The position numbers were made by a program, and so were the translations under genes. Positions 29,590 through 40,184 of a DNA stretch of 64,000 nt are shown here, piece after piece (positions within the stretch are counted from its first letter, which is position 1; each line of letters begins with the position of its first letter). Below the pieces are notes generated by a model. The model saw only the letters and a list, made by a program, of their open reading frames with translations, did not search any database and was not told the origin of the DNA. Source of the stretch: Spongilla lacustris (Eukaryota; Porifera; Demospongiae; Spongillida; Spongillidae); contig OX442417.1 in the NCBI GenBank assembly GCA_949361645.1, positions 17,145,427 through 17,209,426 on the forward strand, in the 5' to 3' direction.

Positions 29590-29864
29590 ATACATTTTCT
29601 CCTAGGCAAAAAAGTCGCCCACTAGGGGGGACTTTCTATTAGGGGGGACATTTTCTCCTAGGCAAAAATGTCCCCCACTAGGGGGGACATTTCTACCAGG
29701 GGGGACATTTTCTCCTAGGCAAAAATGTCCCCCGGACATTTTTTCCTAGGAACCGTTGTCCGGGGGGACAGTGGTACCTAGGAAAAATTGTCCGGGGGAC
29801 AGCCATTCCTAGGAAAAAATGTCCGGGGGGACAGTGAAAGGGGGGGACAGAATTTCCTACGACA
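29590..29864. repeat. Subterminal palindromic repeats of Ginger-like copy 1 (right end)
   Basis: Multiple TTTTTCCTAGG and TGTCCCCCCGGACA-type palindromes. The left end (28225-28335) has the same motifs, and copy 2 shares them at both ends. Confidence 0.85.
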
Positions 29865-30600
29865 CCGGTTTTTAAAATGCATTATATTTAATTGTCACAG
29901 AAAAAAGTACGACAAGTATAACCTTTTTTTTGAATGTTTTTTTTTGCATGTGCTACTTCGTACATTCTATCGCAGTGTTTTAACTCTAATTGGTTTTGCC
30001 ATTTTTACTAAAAACGCACTGTACGTATTCAAGATTTTGTCCATTCACTTGGCTATTCCCGCAACATGCATTTGCGTCTGACAAATACCTATCGTTCATA
30101 AGCTTGTGGAGCTAGCTAGCAATTTCCAAATCTATAATGTACCTTTTAATATGCTTAGTGCAAAAGACCTGTCTTACTACCCCCTTCTTTCAGCATGTTG
30201 CTCTGATCTTCCCAACATTACTTGTTGGTACTTTAAGTTGCTTTACGCAAATACATATCTTTTAGCAATGCAGCACTGATTGTATTTGACAATCTTTAAA
30301 GAATTGCAAGAGAGTAAAAATACTTTCTGAATTAATACTGAACCACTTCTACAGTTCAATTAGATTTTTGTTTGTTCTTTGATCATATGAATTTGCTAAA
30401 AATTAATTTTTACTTGCGTAGGACGATAATCCCAGGAGTATGACGATGGGCCGGGATTAAAGGTTAAAAAATACAATTTAGTAAAACTGTACCGACCACA
30501 TCTTTAACGTTTAATCTCCAGGAAGAAATCATTATTTAAATCAAGACTATTATTAAATCGAAATGAGTGGCCATTGCATTGCTTGATTTAGTGGTTTGAA
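29865..30600. other. Duplicated AT-rich sequence
   Basis: Matches 47332-48004 closely. A frame such as ...FYRKRTIRIQDFVHSLGYSR is retained but no family is recognised. Confidence 0.55.
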
Positions 30601-30865
30601 TAACTCCCCTGGTCTTGTATCAAATGTAGACATTGGTGCATACCCTTTTCCCCTCTCAAATATAATATTAACTATCAGAACTACACATACATGTAACAAT
30701 GACACTATATCACACTATATCCATTCCCCTCACGGCAATTGAATTTGGTGCAGATTGCATCTCGTTAGTATCCAACTGATATCCGAATGGAGTTGGCTGC
30801 GTATAACGTTGTCTTTTGTCGTATTCTTTCTTTCCATACGTTGTGCCTTGATGTACATTGTAGCC

Positions 30866-30985
30866 CCTCCCTCTTAACCATCTGATCATGTAACCTGGTG
30901 GAGGTCATAGCCCCTCCCTCTTAACCATCTGATCATGTGACCTGGAGGTCATAGCCCCTCCTTCTTAACTGACCATCTGATCATG
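30866..30985. repeat. ~42-bp tandem repeat, 3 copies
   Basis: Unit contains TAGCCCCTCCCTCTTAACCA then TCTGATCATGT. Also at 48005-48070 and 49025-49150. Confidence 0.85.
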
Positions 30986-30999
30986 TATAAAATCTCACT

Positions 31000-32100
31000 T
31001 ATTGCGAAGTACATCGCAATAATTAAAATTACTCAGAGGATTTGAATATTTCCTATTGGAAGTTGAGACAGTTTACCTACATTTATTGGCACGTATGAAC
31101 TCGGTACCGTTTTCGATGATGACTTTTAAGGTGTTTTTGAAAATGTTATACTTCCGCGACCATACATTCGTTTCTTTCCAAATTCGACAAACATAATGCC
31201 CCATCCCTTGCATAGTACGATTTTGATGTCACTGGACCGCTGGCTGTATCCGGCAAATCTTAATCACTAGTAGGAAAATGTTGTCCAAATAAACGTTGAG
31301 TTTTCGCATTACCTTTACAGCGCGTCAAACTTAATGCAGCGGTGAACCATTTTATAAATTTACATACGTGCCACACCTCCATTTCTACGTGGCGGCCACG
31401 TGGAATAAACTTTGACAGACAGTTCAGAAAGGCTCGACAAGCGAATCAGAAGATAACACTGATGAGGGATCTGAGCAACGAATCAGACGACGATGGAGAG
31501 GAAATATAAATCGTGATTTTATTACAGGTCTGTACTATCTCTGCTTGGGGATGTTAGCGTGTGCTTTATGAAGCGTTTTTTCAATACCTAAAATTGACAA
31601 TTACACATTTCTTTTACATGGAATCGTACCTTAGCCGTCCGTTTAATTATTTTAAAACACTAAACATTTTTAGAAATGGAGATGTGGCACGTGTGTAAAA
31701 ATGGTTCACCGCTGCACTTAGTTTGACACTAAGTCTTGCTTTAAGTGCCTTTAACCATCGCTGTAAAGGTATCACGAAAAGTCACCGGTCGTTTGTTTGG
31801 ACATGCACCATTCTCCTTAATTGATTAAAATTAAGTATTTTCGGTTATGGAGTTATAATGATAGTTATATGATCGCTGAAAAAAATTAAAAAAAACCTTT
31901 ATGGCAAATGTTCATCATATAAAAAGACATCTTTAACCTTTAAAATCTCCAGGAAATCACAAGATCTAAATGAGTGGCCATTGCATTGCTTGATTTAGTG
32001 GTTTGAATAACGCCCCGTTCAAATATAATGTTATTGTCATGCGTCTGACGCTTAGCTATCAGAACAACACATACATGCAACGATGACACTATCACACATT
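31000..32100. repeat. AT-rich repeat family Z, unit-1 copy
   Basis: Same sequence family as 48075-48640, 49150-49900, 50690-51400, 52140-52644 and 53914-54700. It has a forward arm (GGATTTGAATATTTCC... to GAGGAAATATAAATCGTG) and a reverse-orientation diverged arm (from GAAATGGAGATGTGGCACGT). Biological identity unknown. Confidence 0.7.
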
Positions 32101-32115
32101 GACTTATATACAATC

Positions 32116-32827
32116 CAGCGGCGGATCCAGGATTTCTGGAAGGGGGGGTCTAATAACTATATTCACAAGCGGGGGTGGGTACTGCAGGGGGCGTGCCCCC
32201 CTCCCGTAACAGCTAGGGGGTCTGGGGGAGCGCTGTAAGCTCCCCCAGCGGGGCCTGGGGCGAAGCCCCAGCCGCTTTTTCACTTTTGCGTTCATTTAGC
32301 ATGAAAATATATAGCAAGCGCAGTCGATTAATATAGGTCTAGAAGCCTGCGTGAGTCAACGTGGATAAGGATAGCGAATAGAAAACTCTACCAAAGCCAT
32401 TGTGACCGTATTCTGGTCTAAACGACACACACGTTTTACCCCTACTTGATTTAGCTCTATGCCTAGTCGGGCACGCCCGACCAAACGCGGTGGTAGGGCG
32501 TGCCCGACTACTCTATACCTGTTTCCTGAGGGAAGCTGTCTTGTTTTGATCGCTTACTTCTTGCTCGCACAATATTCCATCGCGCAGCAGTAATACTAAT
32601 TAAACACTCCACGCTTGGAGGGCCTTGGCTTTAGACACCCCCCCGCCCACACACACAGACTTTGGGTCCAATGCTAACTCGCTAATCAGTTCACTCGCGT
32701 TCACTTAAACGCTTCGTTTTTCAACTCGTCAATCATGTATTCATAAGTTAATTTATTCATAACTGGTCGGGCCGAGGGGGGGGTCTTTAGACCCCTTAGA
32801 CCCCCCCCCCCCCTGGATCCGCCACTG
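32116..32827. mobile_element. 712-bp MITE with CAGYGGCGGATCCAGG ends
   Basis: Inverted ends CAGCGGCGGATCCAGG and CCTGGATCCGCCACTG, each next to a G or C homopolymer. It is flanked by the perfect direct repeat CAATC (32111-32115, 32828-32832). Unit 2 has the uninterrupted site TATACAATCAACGG at 57293-57306. No coding capacity. The interior is rich in GC palindromes (32220-32275). Confidence 0.85.
32464..32510. repeat. Short foldback sequence inside the MITE
   Basis: TAGTCGGGCACGCCCGACC pairs with GGTAGGGCGTGCCCGACTA with one mismatch around a short loop. Its TAGT-GGGC ends resemble the foldback at 57658-57723. Confidence 0.6.
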
Positions 32828-32832
32828 CAATC

Positions 32833-33010
32833 AACGGTTGGTACTCTGTCAATCGCATGTGACGGTGATTCGATGTTGCGTATTTGACGATGTCAGTGCT
32901 TTTGATCTAAATCGCTGTATATGCGTATGGTCCTTTTTAAAAAGCGGCTGGGCTCACTCGTGATATAATGTGAGGGGCGCGCCCCCTTTCGTACATACGT
33001 ACCTCCCGCA
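32833..33010 (-). repeat. ~200-bp dispersed repeat, copy 3
   Basis: Near-identical to 57302-57485. It lies directly upstream of gene B's promoter region, as its partner does for gene C. Confidence 0.75.
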
Positions 33011-33233
33011 GCAAGCAAATTCACAAGATAAGAAAGATGACAAAAGAGGATCGCCCTGTGTGGTGCTTTTCAAGATGTTGGAAGTTTTTCAAGATGTTAG
33101 ATGGGACATGTTGATTATGAATGGCCAAATGCATTAGTAGCAACTACTTAATAACTGCTTCAGTCTTTGGAGATTCGCATGGCTACTTCGCTTCCATAAG
33201 CTGCATCCATGGCCATGCATGGTGACATGACAC

Positions 33234-33373
33234 TGCGCATGCGCAGTTCTTTCCTTAAAAGGAAGGAGCGCTTACGTCTGTTCATTCTGAGCAGTTGTTC
33301 GATAAATAAATAGTTGTTAGGTAGAAACTCTTTTTGTAGACTTTTTGTTTGTGTTTGTCAGTGGAAATTGTAA
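33234..33373 (+). promoter_or_regulatory. Predicted promoter and 5' leader of gene B
   Basis: Contains TGCGCATGCGCA (33234-33245), a perfect NRF-1-type palindrome, and CCTTAAAAGG (33253-33262), a perfect CArG/SRF-type box. An AAGGTGAGTG donor-like site follows at about 33373, which could end a non-coding first exon. All are conserved at 57751-57900 upstream of gene C. Factor binding is inferred from motif match only. Confidence 0.45.
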
Positions 33374-34100
33374 GGTGAGTGTTTCTGTCTCGTGACGTGG
33401 TAGCAAGTTTGTGCCTGTAGCTAAGCCTTTGGTACTATTACCAAGCCTTTTGGTTGTGTACTGCAAAAGGAGCGAGAAAAACGACTATTTTGTTGCGGGT
33501 AGTGACAGGAGAGCAGTTTTTGGTGTTTTTCCTAGTTGTATTGTGGTGTTGGAGGTCCCCGCAGCTACCCAAGGTGTGTGGGAGGGCAGTAGTGGTGTGC
33601 GCGTGTCAACGTTATAGGTGTACATGCTTATCTAGAGAAGCCAACAGGCCTACGCCTTCCTTTACACGTAGTGAAGTAGTAAGTAACGTATCTAGGTGTG
33701 TGTGGAGCACACACGAGCTGCAATCAAACGCCGACGTTATACCACATAGCCAAGGCCATTGATAGACTCGCCATAATTTGGCATAAAAATCACTTCCCAT
33801 TAGCCTGAGGTAGCCAGCCTAGCCATTAGACATAGCTTGAGAGCCTTGTGGTGCGAGGTAGCCAATATGGCCTAGTGTAGTGCTCGAAATGCTCTGTTTG
33901 GGATGTCCCCGTTGGGCCATAAGAGGCCTCCTTACCTGTGGCCATGAAGCAGGTAGCCGTTGGTAGTGTGCGATGTAGTAAAGAGAAGCGTGAAGTGTGT
34001 GTGGTGTGGACCTGTTGTGCGTACGAGCTAGCTAGGTCCCCAAACGAAGGAGGTGCTGTCTGTGAATTAACTATTAATAATTTCTTTTTAGAACATAAAA
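33374..34100 (+). other. Predicted leader intron/5' flank of gene B
   Basis: Near-identical to 57895-58606. It ends with a T-rich tract and TTTTAGAACATAAAA just before the ATG at 34101, so an acceptor there would place the start codon in exon 2. Confidence 0.4.
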
Positions 34101-35083
34101 ATGTTTCATTTTGAAAGATGTGAAAATACACCAGAGCGAGGTGGTCGAGGGTGGGGTGGTGGTCTGGTGGAGGTGGAGGGTAGGGTTGTGTGGGGACGAG
34201 GAGTAGGAGGAGGAGGAGTGTACAGGCTAGAGGAGGAGGATAAGTGGAAGAGATGGACTGGTGGTGTTGAGGAAGGGGCCACACTAGTACTGTGTGGTGG
34301 AGAGTTAGTGGCCGTGGGGGGTAGTAAGAATGGTGTGCGTAGTAAGAATGGTGTGCGTAGTAAGAAGGTGATGGTGTGGAGAGGAGGGAGGTGGTCCCTC
34401 ATGTCAAACATGTTGGTAGGGTGTTGGGGGTCCTGTGTAGTTAGTGTTGGTGGAGGTGGTCTGGTGGTGATGGGAGGGCTAGGTGATGGGTTCAAGGACT
34501 TGGCTGATGTCCAAGTCTTTGATGGGAAGACACAGACCTGGCACTTTGGACCATCACTACCTAAGCCATGTTGGCACATGTCAGCAGTGGTCCATGGAGA
34601 CCTGGTCTTCGTGATGGGAGGTGGGGACTACATGGCCACAGCTGTGTGGTGTGCCAACATCAATGACCTGGTGAGCCACTGAGCATTGTGTAGCATCTCT
34701 GTCCCTTTGTTTAGCGTGTGTGTAGCTGACCCGTGGGACACACACACCACGCACCTAGCGCGTGGACGCTTCCTGCAACACACGCACGCTCAGCGTGGTC
34801 CTACACACACGCACACGTGTGCACACACGTCGCGCGCGTCCACACCACACACACAGTGTGGACGCTCGCTGTAGTAGCTCTACTGGTGGAGACGCACACA
34901 CGCACAAGCGTCTCCATCGTGTGCACACCATGCACGCTGACGTTAGAGCTGTGTAGTTGATGTGTGGTGTGTGCTTCACACATGGGCACACACACCAATG
35001 ATGTCCACACATGCACACTATGTGTACCCAGTGGTGCACACATCCACATGACTGCTTGTACATCACTCATCTTTAATGTGCAT

Positions 35084-35170
<87 letters not shown>

Positions 35171-38100
35171 TTGCTGTACAGTCACACGAAGACACACTGC
35201 AATCTACCTGGAGAAAGCTACCATATGTACCATACAGTAATTCAGCTGTATGTGTGGTTGATGGTGTACTCCTTGCCATTGGAGGCTGGGATAGATCACA
35301 GAAGACCTCTGCCATCTATGCCCTCCACCCTGTTGATCAGAAGTGGCAGCATGTTGGAGACATGCCATTTAAGTGTTCAGGTGTAGACACTCTACTGCTG
35401 TCAGGAGGAAGGCTGTTGGTGGTTGATGGGCTCAGTCAGAGGGTCTTGAGGGTCACTGTGGAAGGTAAGCCATGCAAGTGTTATGGTCAGTACTACTAAC
35501 CAGACTATTTTCAGGTCTGGCTATGGTCTTCCCTAGTCCTTTGAACACAGTGAGGACAGATGAGAGGTGTGTGAATGTTTGGGTGTGCCTGTGGGGGTGG
35601 TGATGTGCCCTAGAGTACACATGGTATGTTTGGAAATACAAAAGTGCACATATACACATCCAATCCATCACTAGACATGTGATGTGTGACAACTCATGTT
35701 TGTTTAAGTGTGTACAAGGTTATTAGTAGGAATAATATAGGACCAAGGGATATCTATCTTGCTGTAGTACTGCCATGAGCTATACACAAGATTGTCCACC
35801 TTGTTGTGTACATATGAGATAATTCAAGCATCCAAGTAGAGTGGAGCATCCTTAATTCAGTATACTGTGGGGATGGGGGCTATGTGGCTAGCCACCTTCT
35901 ATATATCTGATTTGATACCTTCATTCAGGAGGCTCTATGAGGAGGCCATGACCAAGGGATATGTGGAAACTTCAGTGACCAAGTGTCTCATCCTTGGAGC
36001 TGCTGGTGTTGGCAAGACTCACCTCAAACACCTCCTTCTCAAGAAGGACCATCCAAAGCAACGTGTCAGTACAGGACTGGCTGACAACCCTGTTAGAGCC
36101 ATCTCCTTCACTCTGGCTGGTGTGGGTGGACAAGAGGAGGATGACTGGTTTGTGGTTGAAGATGACCAGGCACTGATGAGTGTTATTGGAGGAACCATCA
36201 AAGGTGGTGTATCCATGGCACCATCATTGGCTGATGTGGTGAGCACTCTCCCAAAGATGGCCATAGACCCTTCCAATGTAGGCAGTGATGGAGCTGTTGG
36301 TCCCACCCCTGCTGGTGTGAACATCACCAAGGACACCACCCAGCCTGAACAGAGCAGGACTGCAGATATAGAGGATGAGCTGGTTCATCACATCAACCAA
36401 TCCTCAGGTAAGAGCAGCAGGCCTTGTTATTTGCTTGTATTAACCCTAAATCTCCCTCTTTAGACAACAGGAAGTTGTTTGGTGTGAAGTGGATCCAGTT
36501 CATTGACAGTGGTGGTCAACTGCAATACCATGACATCCTTCCATTGTTCATTCAAGATCCCATGGTAACAATATTTGTACTGAAGCTGTCAGAAGAGCTA
36601 TCACATCACCCCACCATTGAGTACTATGGAGCAGATGGCAAGCCTGTTGGTAAACCATATCGATCATCTCTCTCTCATAAACAGATCCTTCAACACTGTC
36701 TTGGAGCAATTCACTCCCAGGACGCTCATCCTCTGATCATCGTCGTGGGAACACATCGAGATTCCAAAGATAGCTGTGCAGAAACCATCCAAGAAAAAAA
36801 CCAGCAACTCAAGGCATTACTGGATCCTGACAAGTTTAATGTGCTTTACTCTGGAGAAGGGCTGATATTTGCTGTGAATGGCCTTTCCCCTGAAGATGTG
36901 GACAGACATGTTGCCCAGGTACTTAAGAAGCAAATCATGTTCATGTCACTCCAGCAGTTAATAAAAATGCCTATAGCATGGTTTGGGCTGGAGGTTGTTC
37001 TCCAAAGGTCTTCCCATGATGGTGTCTTGAGTCTTGTAGAATGTCAGGCGTCTGCTAAAAGGTTTCACATTGAAGGAGATGCATTCTCTGCTGCCTTGCA
37101 CCATCTTGTCAAACACAATGTGTTCTTATATTACCCAGAGGTTCTTCCCCAGACAGTGTTCTGTGACCCCCAGGTAGTCCTCACCAAGGTGACTGAACTA
37201 GTGCAGTACCACCACAAGCTGAGGGATGGCTGTGTGGCAGTTAGAAGTAACCAGATCATGTTCAGGGACCGTGGCCTGTTGTCAGTGGAGCTACTGAGTG
37301 AGTTTAAAGGGCACTACAAAGATGGTCTGTTCACTCCACAAGATCTAGTGAAGTTGCTGGTGAGTCATGGTGCCATAGCTATGATCAGAGATGGTGAGTA
37401 CTTGATGCCTGCTCTGCTGCCCCACCTGGACTCCACCCAAGTGTCCAAGTACCTTGAAAGAGGTGCCTCCCTGATGATTAGGTTCCCCCATGGCTATATT
37501 CCTAGTGGTCTGTTTTGCTGTCTTGTGGCCCATCTTTTATCCCCAACCAACCCATCTCCTTGGAAGGTGTGCATGGAAGGAGACAAGCCGTTGTGTCTGT
37601 ATCGCAACTGCATCTCATTTGAGCAAAGGGCTAGTGCTGAAATTGTGACCCTTGTTGACATGTTCTCCTATATAGGAGTGCATGTTGATGAGGCTTCAAG
37701 TGAGGTGTGTAGGGAGATAAGAGGTCTTGTCCACAGTGGTATCAAGAGTGCCTGTAGTGTGCTCAAGTACCATAATGTCCAGTTAGAAGATGCCTTCATG
37801 TGTGCAGGAGCCTGTTGTACCTCAGACCCTCCTCATGTAGCTGTAGTGGTGTGTTCAAGGCACCCCAGTGAACCAGTGTACAAGTGGAGGTGTACCAGTA
37901 GAGGTGCCCAAAGGGGAGAAGTGAGTGAGGACCAGTTGATGTGGCTGGGTGGTGCAGAACAATGCCCAAGTACAATAGGTGGGTGATGTGTGTGGTAGTA
38001 CCATTTGACCACCATCTGTTCCATCTCTGTGTCATGTCTATTTATAGGGACCAGGTCATCAGAACCAACAATGGAGGACCTGATGAATGATATTGCAGCT

Positions 38101-38349
38101 GTGGTTCCAGCCAAGTGGAGATTTGTTGGCATACAACTAAAAGTGCCCCAGAGGGACCTCGATGATATCCAGTCCCAAATGGCTGGGAAGCCAAATAGTA
38201 ATCTTCATGCATTTGAAGTGATGTTGGCTAAATGGAGCACCCTTGACCCCCATCAGTACACCTGGAGCACCATTATTGGTGCTCTGGAGACACCAAGTGT
38301 TGGAGAAGTAGCACTGGCAGCTGAGCTAAGGACTAAATACTTATGTTAG
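34101..38349 (+). CDS. Gene B: Kelch / Ras-like GTPase (Roc-type) / COR-like / Death-domain protein
   Basis: Six coding exons with consistent phases: 34101-34670, 35170-35464, 35515-35566, 35929-36407, 36464-37978 and 38048-38349, giving about 1070 residues. Residues 1-290 are Kelch beta-propeller blades (repeated V-x-GG and W motifs). P-loop GAAGVGKT is at 329-336, DSGGQ (G3) at 480-484 and GTHRD (G4) at 561-565. A COR-like region starts near 635 (MPIAWFGLEV) and a Death domain runs from about 975 to 1065. The GTPase is ROCO-like in order, but there is no kinase and no LRR. The start is the first ATG after a T-rich acceptor context, followed at once by Kelch sequence. A cytosolic sensor/scaffold signalling through the Death domain is inferred. 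No stop or frameshift is seen. A second Death exon lies downstream (38517-38713). Confidence 0.85.
34671..35169 (+). other. Intron 1 of gene B, ending in (CA)41
   Basis: The CA tract 35087-35168 runs directly into the AG acceptor, replacing a normal pyrimidine tract. Gene C's homologue is (CA)17. Upstream are small perfect stems such as GGAGACGC/GCGTCTCC (34889-34916). Confidence 0.8.
36408..36463 (+). other. 56-bp intron 4 of gene B
   Basis: GTAAGA...TTTAG. Its length is not a multiple of three, so retention breaks the frame. The gene C homologue is 57 bp and open. Confidence 0.8.
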
Positions 38350-38516
38350 ATGTGCATTTATTAGAATGTGTAATGTTTATCTTCTGTCTGATCTGTTTGT
38401 CTGTAAACTTACTTTAATAACATCAAACATAACTTCCTCCTAGGGATGGGTATAAGTGTGTGTGTGTGTGTGGGGGGGGTGGGTTATTGAGGAAGGTTAT
38501 GTCCATCTCTGTACAG

Positions 38517-38713
38517 TTCCTTTGTCCCTGGACAGTGAACCATCATTACCACACCTCATGGACAGGGTAGCAGCTGTGATTCCCCACAAGTTTGAGACAG
38601 TTGGACTTCAGCTTGGCCTCACACTAGGTGAGCTTCAAGTGATAGGTCCACACCATCCAAGCCTATCTGAACAGTTGACCTCCTGGATCATAGAGGGATC
38701 AGGTGATCCATGA
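38517..38713 (+). pseudogene. Type-2 Death-domain exon of gene B, internally deleted
   Basis: After TCTGTACAG the exon matches gene C's terminal exon (62497-62816) but lacks 123 nt (41 codons) in the middle, in frame. It enters in phase 1 like exon 6 and ends at a TGA. It could be used as an alternative last exon giving a shortened Death fold; more likely it is a relic. Confidence 0.7.
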
Positions 38714-38844
38714 AGCTGTGAAGTGTGAACAATGTACTGTACAGTCCTAGCTCTAAGCTTACTGCGGATTTTATTTTATTTTTGTATTGCTGTTTACCAC
38801 AATTATTAATGTGGGCGTGATTAGAAGATATGTGGTGTGCCTGA

Positions 38845-39385
38845 GAGGCGATGGCTATTACCTATACTTACTTCATATCTCAGGAAAGAGGCATATGTGG
38901 CGTGGTAAGGTACGTGGCCCATTGCTAGAGGTTATGCATCAGATAAACACTTCGCTACGTCTACGTGTAAAAGCAGTTTGCTGTCCAAACTATGAACGGC
39001 ATAGCATTGGTCCATTGGATAAAAGTGTGCTGACTTTCTACCTACTCGATCACTATTTATAAACTATACCAGCACGTTTAGCTCGCGCTGAACGTATAAA
39101 ACTGGCCGTGATCGTGCGAGTGAAAAGTCCAGCTGTCTGTGGGGAACCACACTGACAGCTGCTACCCTATCCATGGCCGGCCAACGTTATGCCATTCATT
39201 GCATAGCAAACTGATCGCATGGTGTCGCTATATTCTGTTGCTGAAATATTTGAGCGCATAACCTCTCCAATACAACACCAGCACTGCATGCATTTATAAG
39301 TTGTCTCTGTACTTACATGCACAAGTACCTTGTTTTGGGGGAGCATTCTAGTGAGGTGGTAATGGTTGCTGTACCTATTAATAGT
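38845..39385 (+). promoter_or_regulatory. Conserved unit-start block, copy 2
   Basis: Same TATA-like site, hairpin (39130-39161) and short frames as 15980-16505. Confidence 0.5.
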
Positions 39386-39429
39386 AACCCAACACACCCA
39401 CACATCCTGTCATATTGTGGACATGTGAT

Positions 39430-39581
39430 GCTTAGCACATGTGTGGGTATTCTGCTTAGCACATGTGTGGGTATTCTGCTTAGTACATGTGTGGGTATTC
39501 AGCTTAGTACATGTGTGGGTATTCTGCTTAGTACATGTGTGGGTATTCTGCTTAGTACATGTGTGGGTATTCTGCTTAGCA
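39430..39581. repeat. 24-bp tandem repeat, about 6 copies
   Basis: Unit GCTTAGTACATGTGTGGGTA plus TTCT. It abuts the truncated RT fragment. Confidence 0.95.
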
Positions 39582-39594
39582 AACATTACTAGTC

Positions 39595-40145
39595 CACTTA
39601 AGATTTGGCTCATACTTTTCTGGAACAGTTCTGGCTTGCTCGATATCCCATATGGCAGCTTGGTGAAACAGTGCACCGTCCAAATGGTGTCAGAAATGCA
39701 GTGAGAAGTCTGGCCTTTTCAGAGAGCAGTATCTGCCATAACCCACTGTTGGTGTCCAGCTAGCTGAAGCATGTGGTGCCTCCTAGCTGTACCAAAATGG
39801 TGTCCTCCCTTGGCAGAGGACATACTTCTTACAACACACCTCCCTTCAGATGGTCCCCACACACTCACATCTCTCCTGATGTCTTTGTCATGGCCACCAT
39901 TCCTACACACCTTGGGGGGTTTGGCTCTCCTACTTTGGTTATGATTCCCTTGCCCTCCATCTTGTTCAGCTCTTCTCTCACACACAGAGGTGGCAGGGGA
40001 ATTGGTGGACCTCCATTGTGATGGGTCTTCCATATGTGTGCACTAGAACCCTGATAGGCTGTGAAGGAGCCCTTGTCTGGACCACCACAACAGTCCTACC
40101 TTCTTCTTCTGCCTCTCATCCTTCTTTTGATGGACATGGTTTTGC
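39595..40145 (-). pseudogene. Gypsy-type reverse transcriptase fragment, heavily frameshifted
   Basis: Minus-strand pieces in several frames: REELNKMEGKGIITKV, SEKARLLTAFLTPFGR and CFTKLPYGISSKPELFQKSM...ILSGL, in the order of a Ty3/gypsy RT. Several shifts separate them, and the RT is cut at the 24-bp repeat. The gag-like debris at 40185-41090 lies upstream on the same strand, so both probably come from one element. Confidence 0.75.
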
Positions 40146-40184
40146 CTTAGGTGGAGATTGCTGGCCGCTGAGGTGCTTGGCTAA

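Larger units (their letters stand above)
28213..29864 (+). mobile_element. Ginger-like DNA transposon, copy 1 (internally deleted)
   Basis: The termini are inverted: TGTCGGAGGAATGGCTGTCC on the left, TGTCGTAGGAAATTCTGTCC as the complement of the right end. The homologous site in unit 2 (47326-47335, ATACGGTTTT) is empty. The flanks read ACGG on the left and CCGG on the right, consistent with a 4-bp duplication with one change; a CCGG preference is what I recall for Ginger1. It encodes an integrase N-terminal piece and a Ulp1/PHD C-terminal piece; the DDE core is missing. Confidence 0.75.
15980..38844 (+). repeat. Array unit 1 (~22.9 kb)
   Basis: It runs from one conserved start block to the next (38845). 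It carries a retroelement debris region, acyl-CoA oxidase copy 2, SH3 remnant copy 1, Ginger-like copy 1, a MITE and gene B. The same order recurs in unit 2 (38845-62958). Confidence 0.8.

Noticed and set aside
34686..35066. Open frames across intron 1 of genes B and C (CA/CG-rich peptides)
   Set aside because: They lie inside an intron defined by strong phase-matched exons and change with repeat length.
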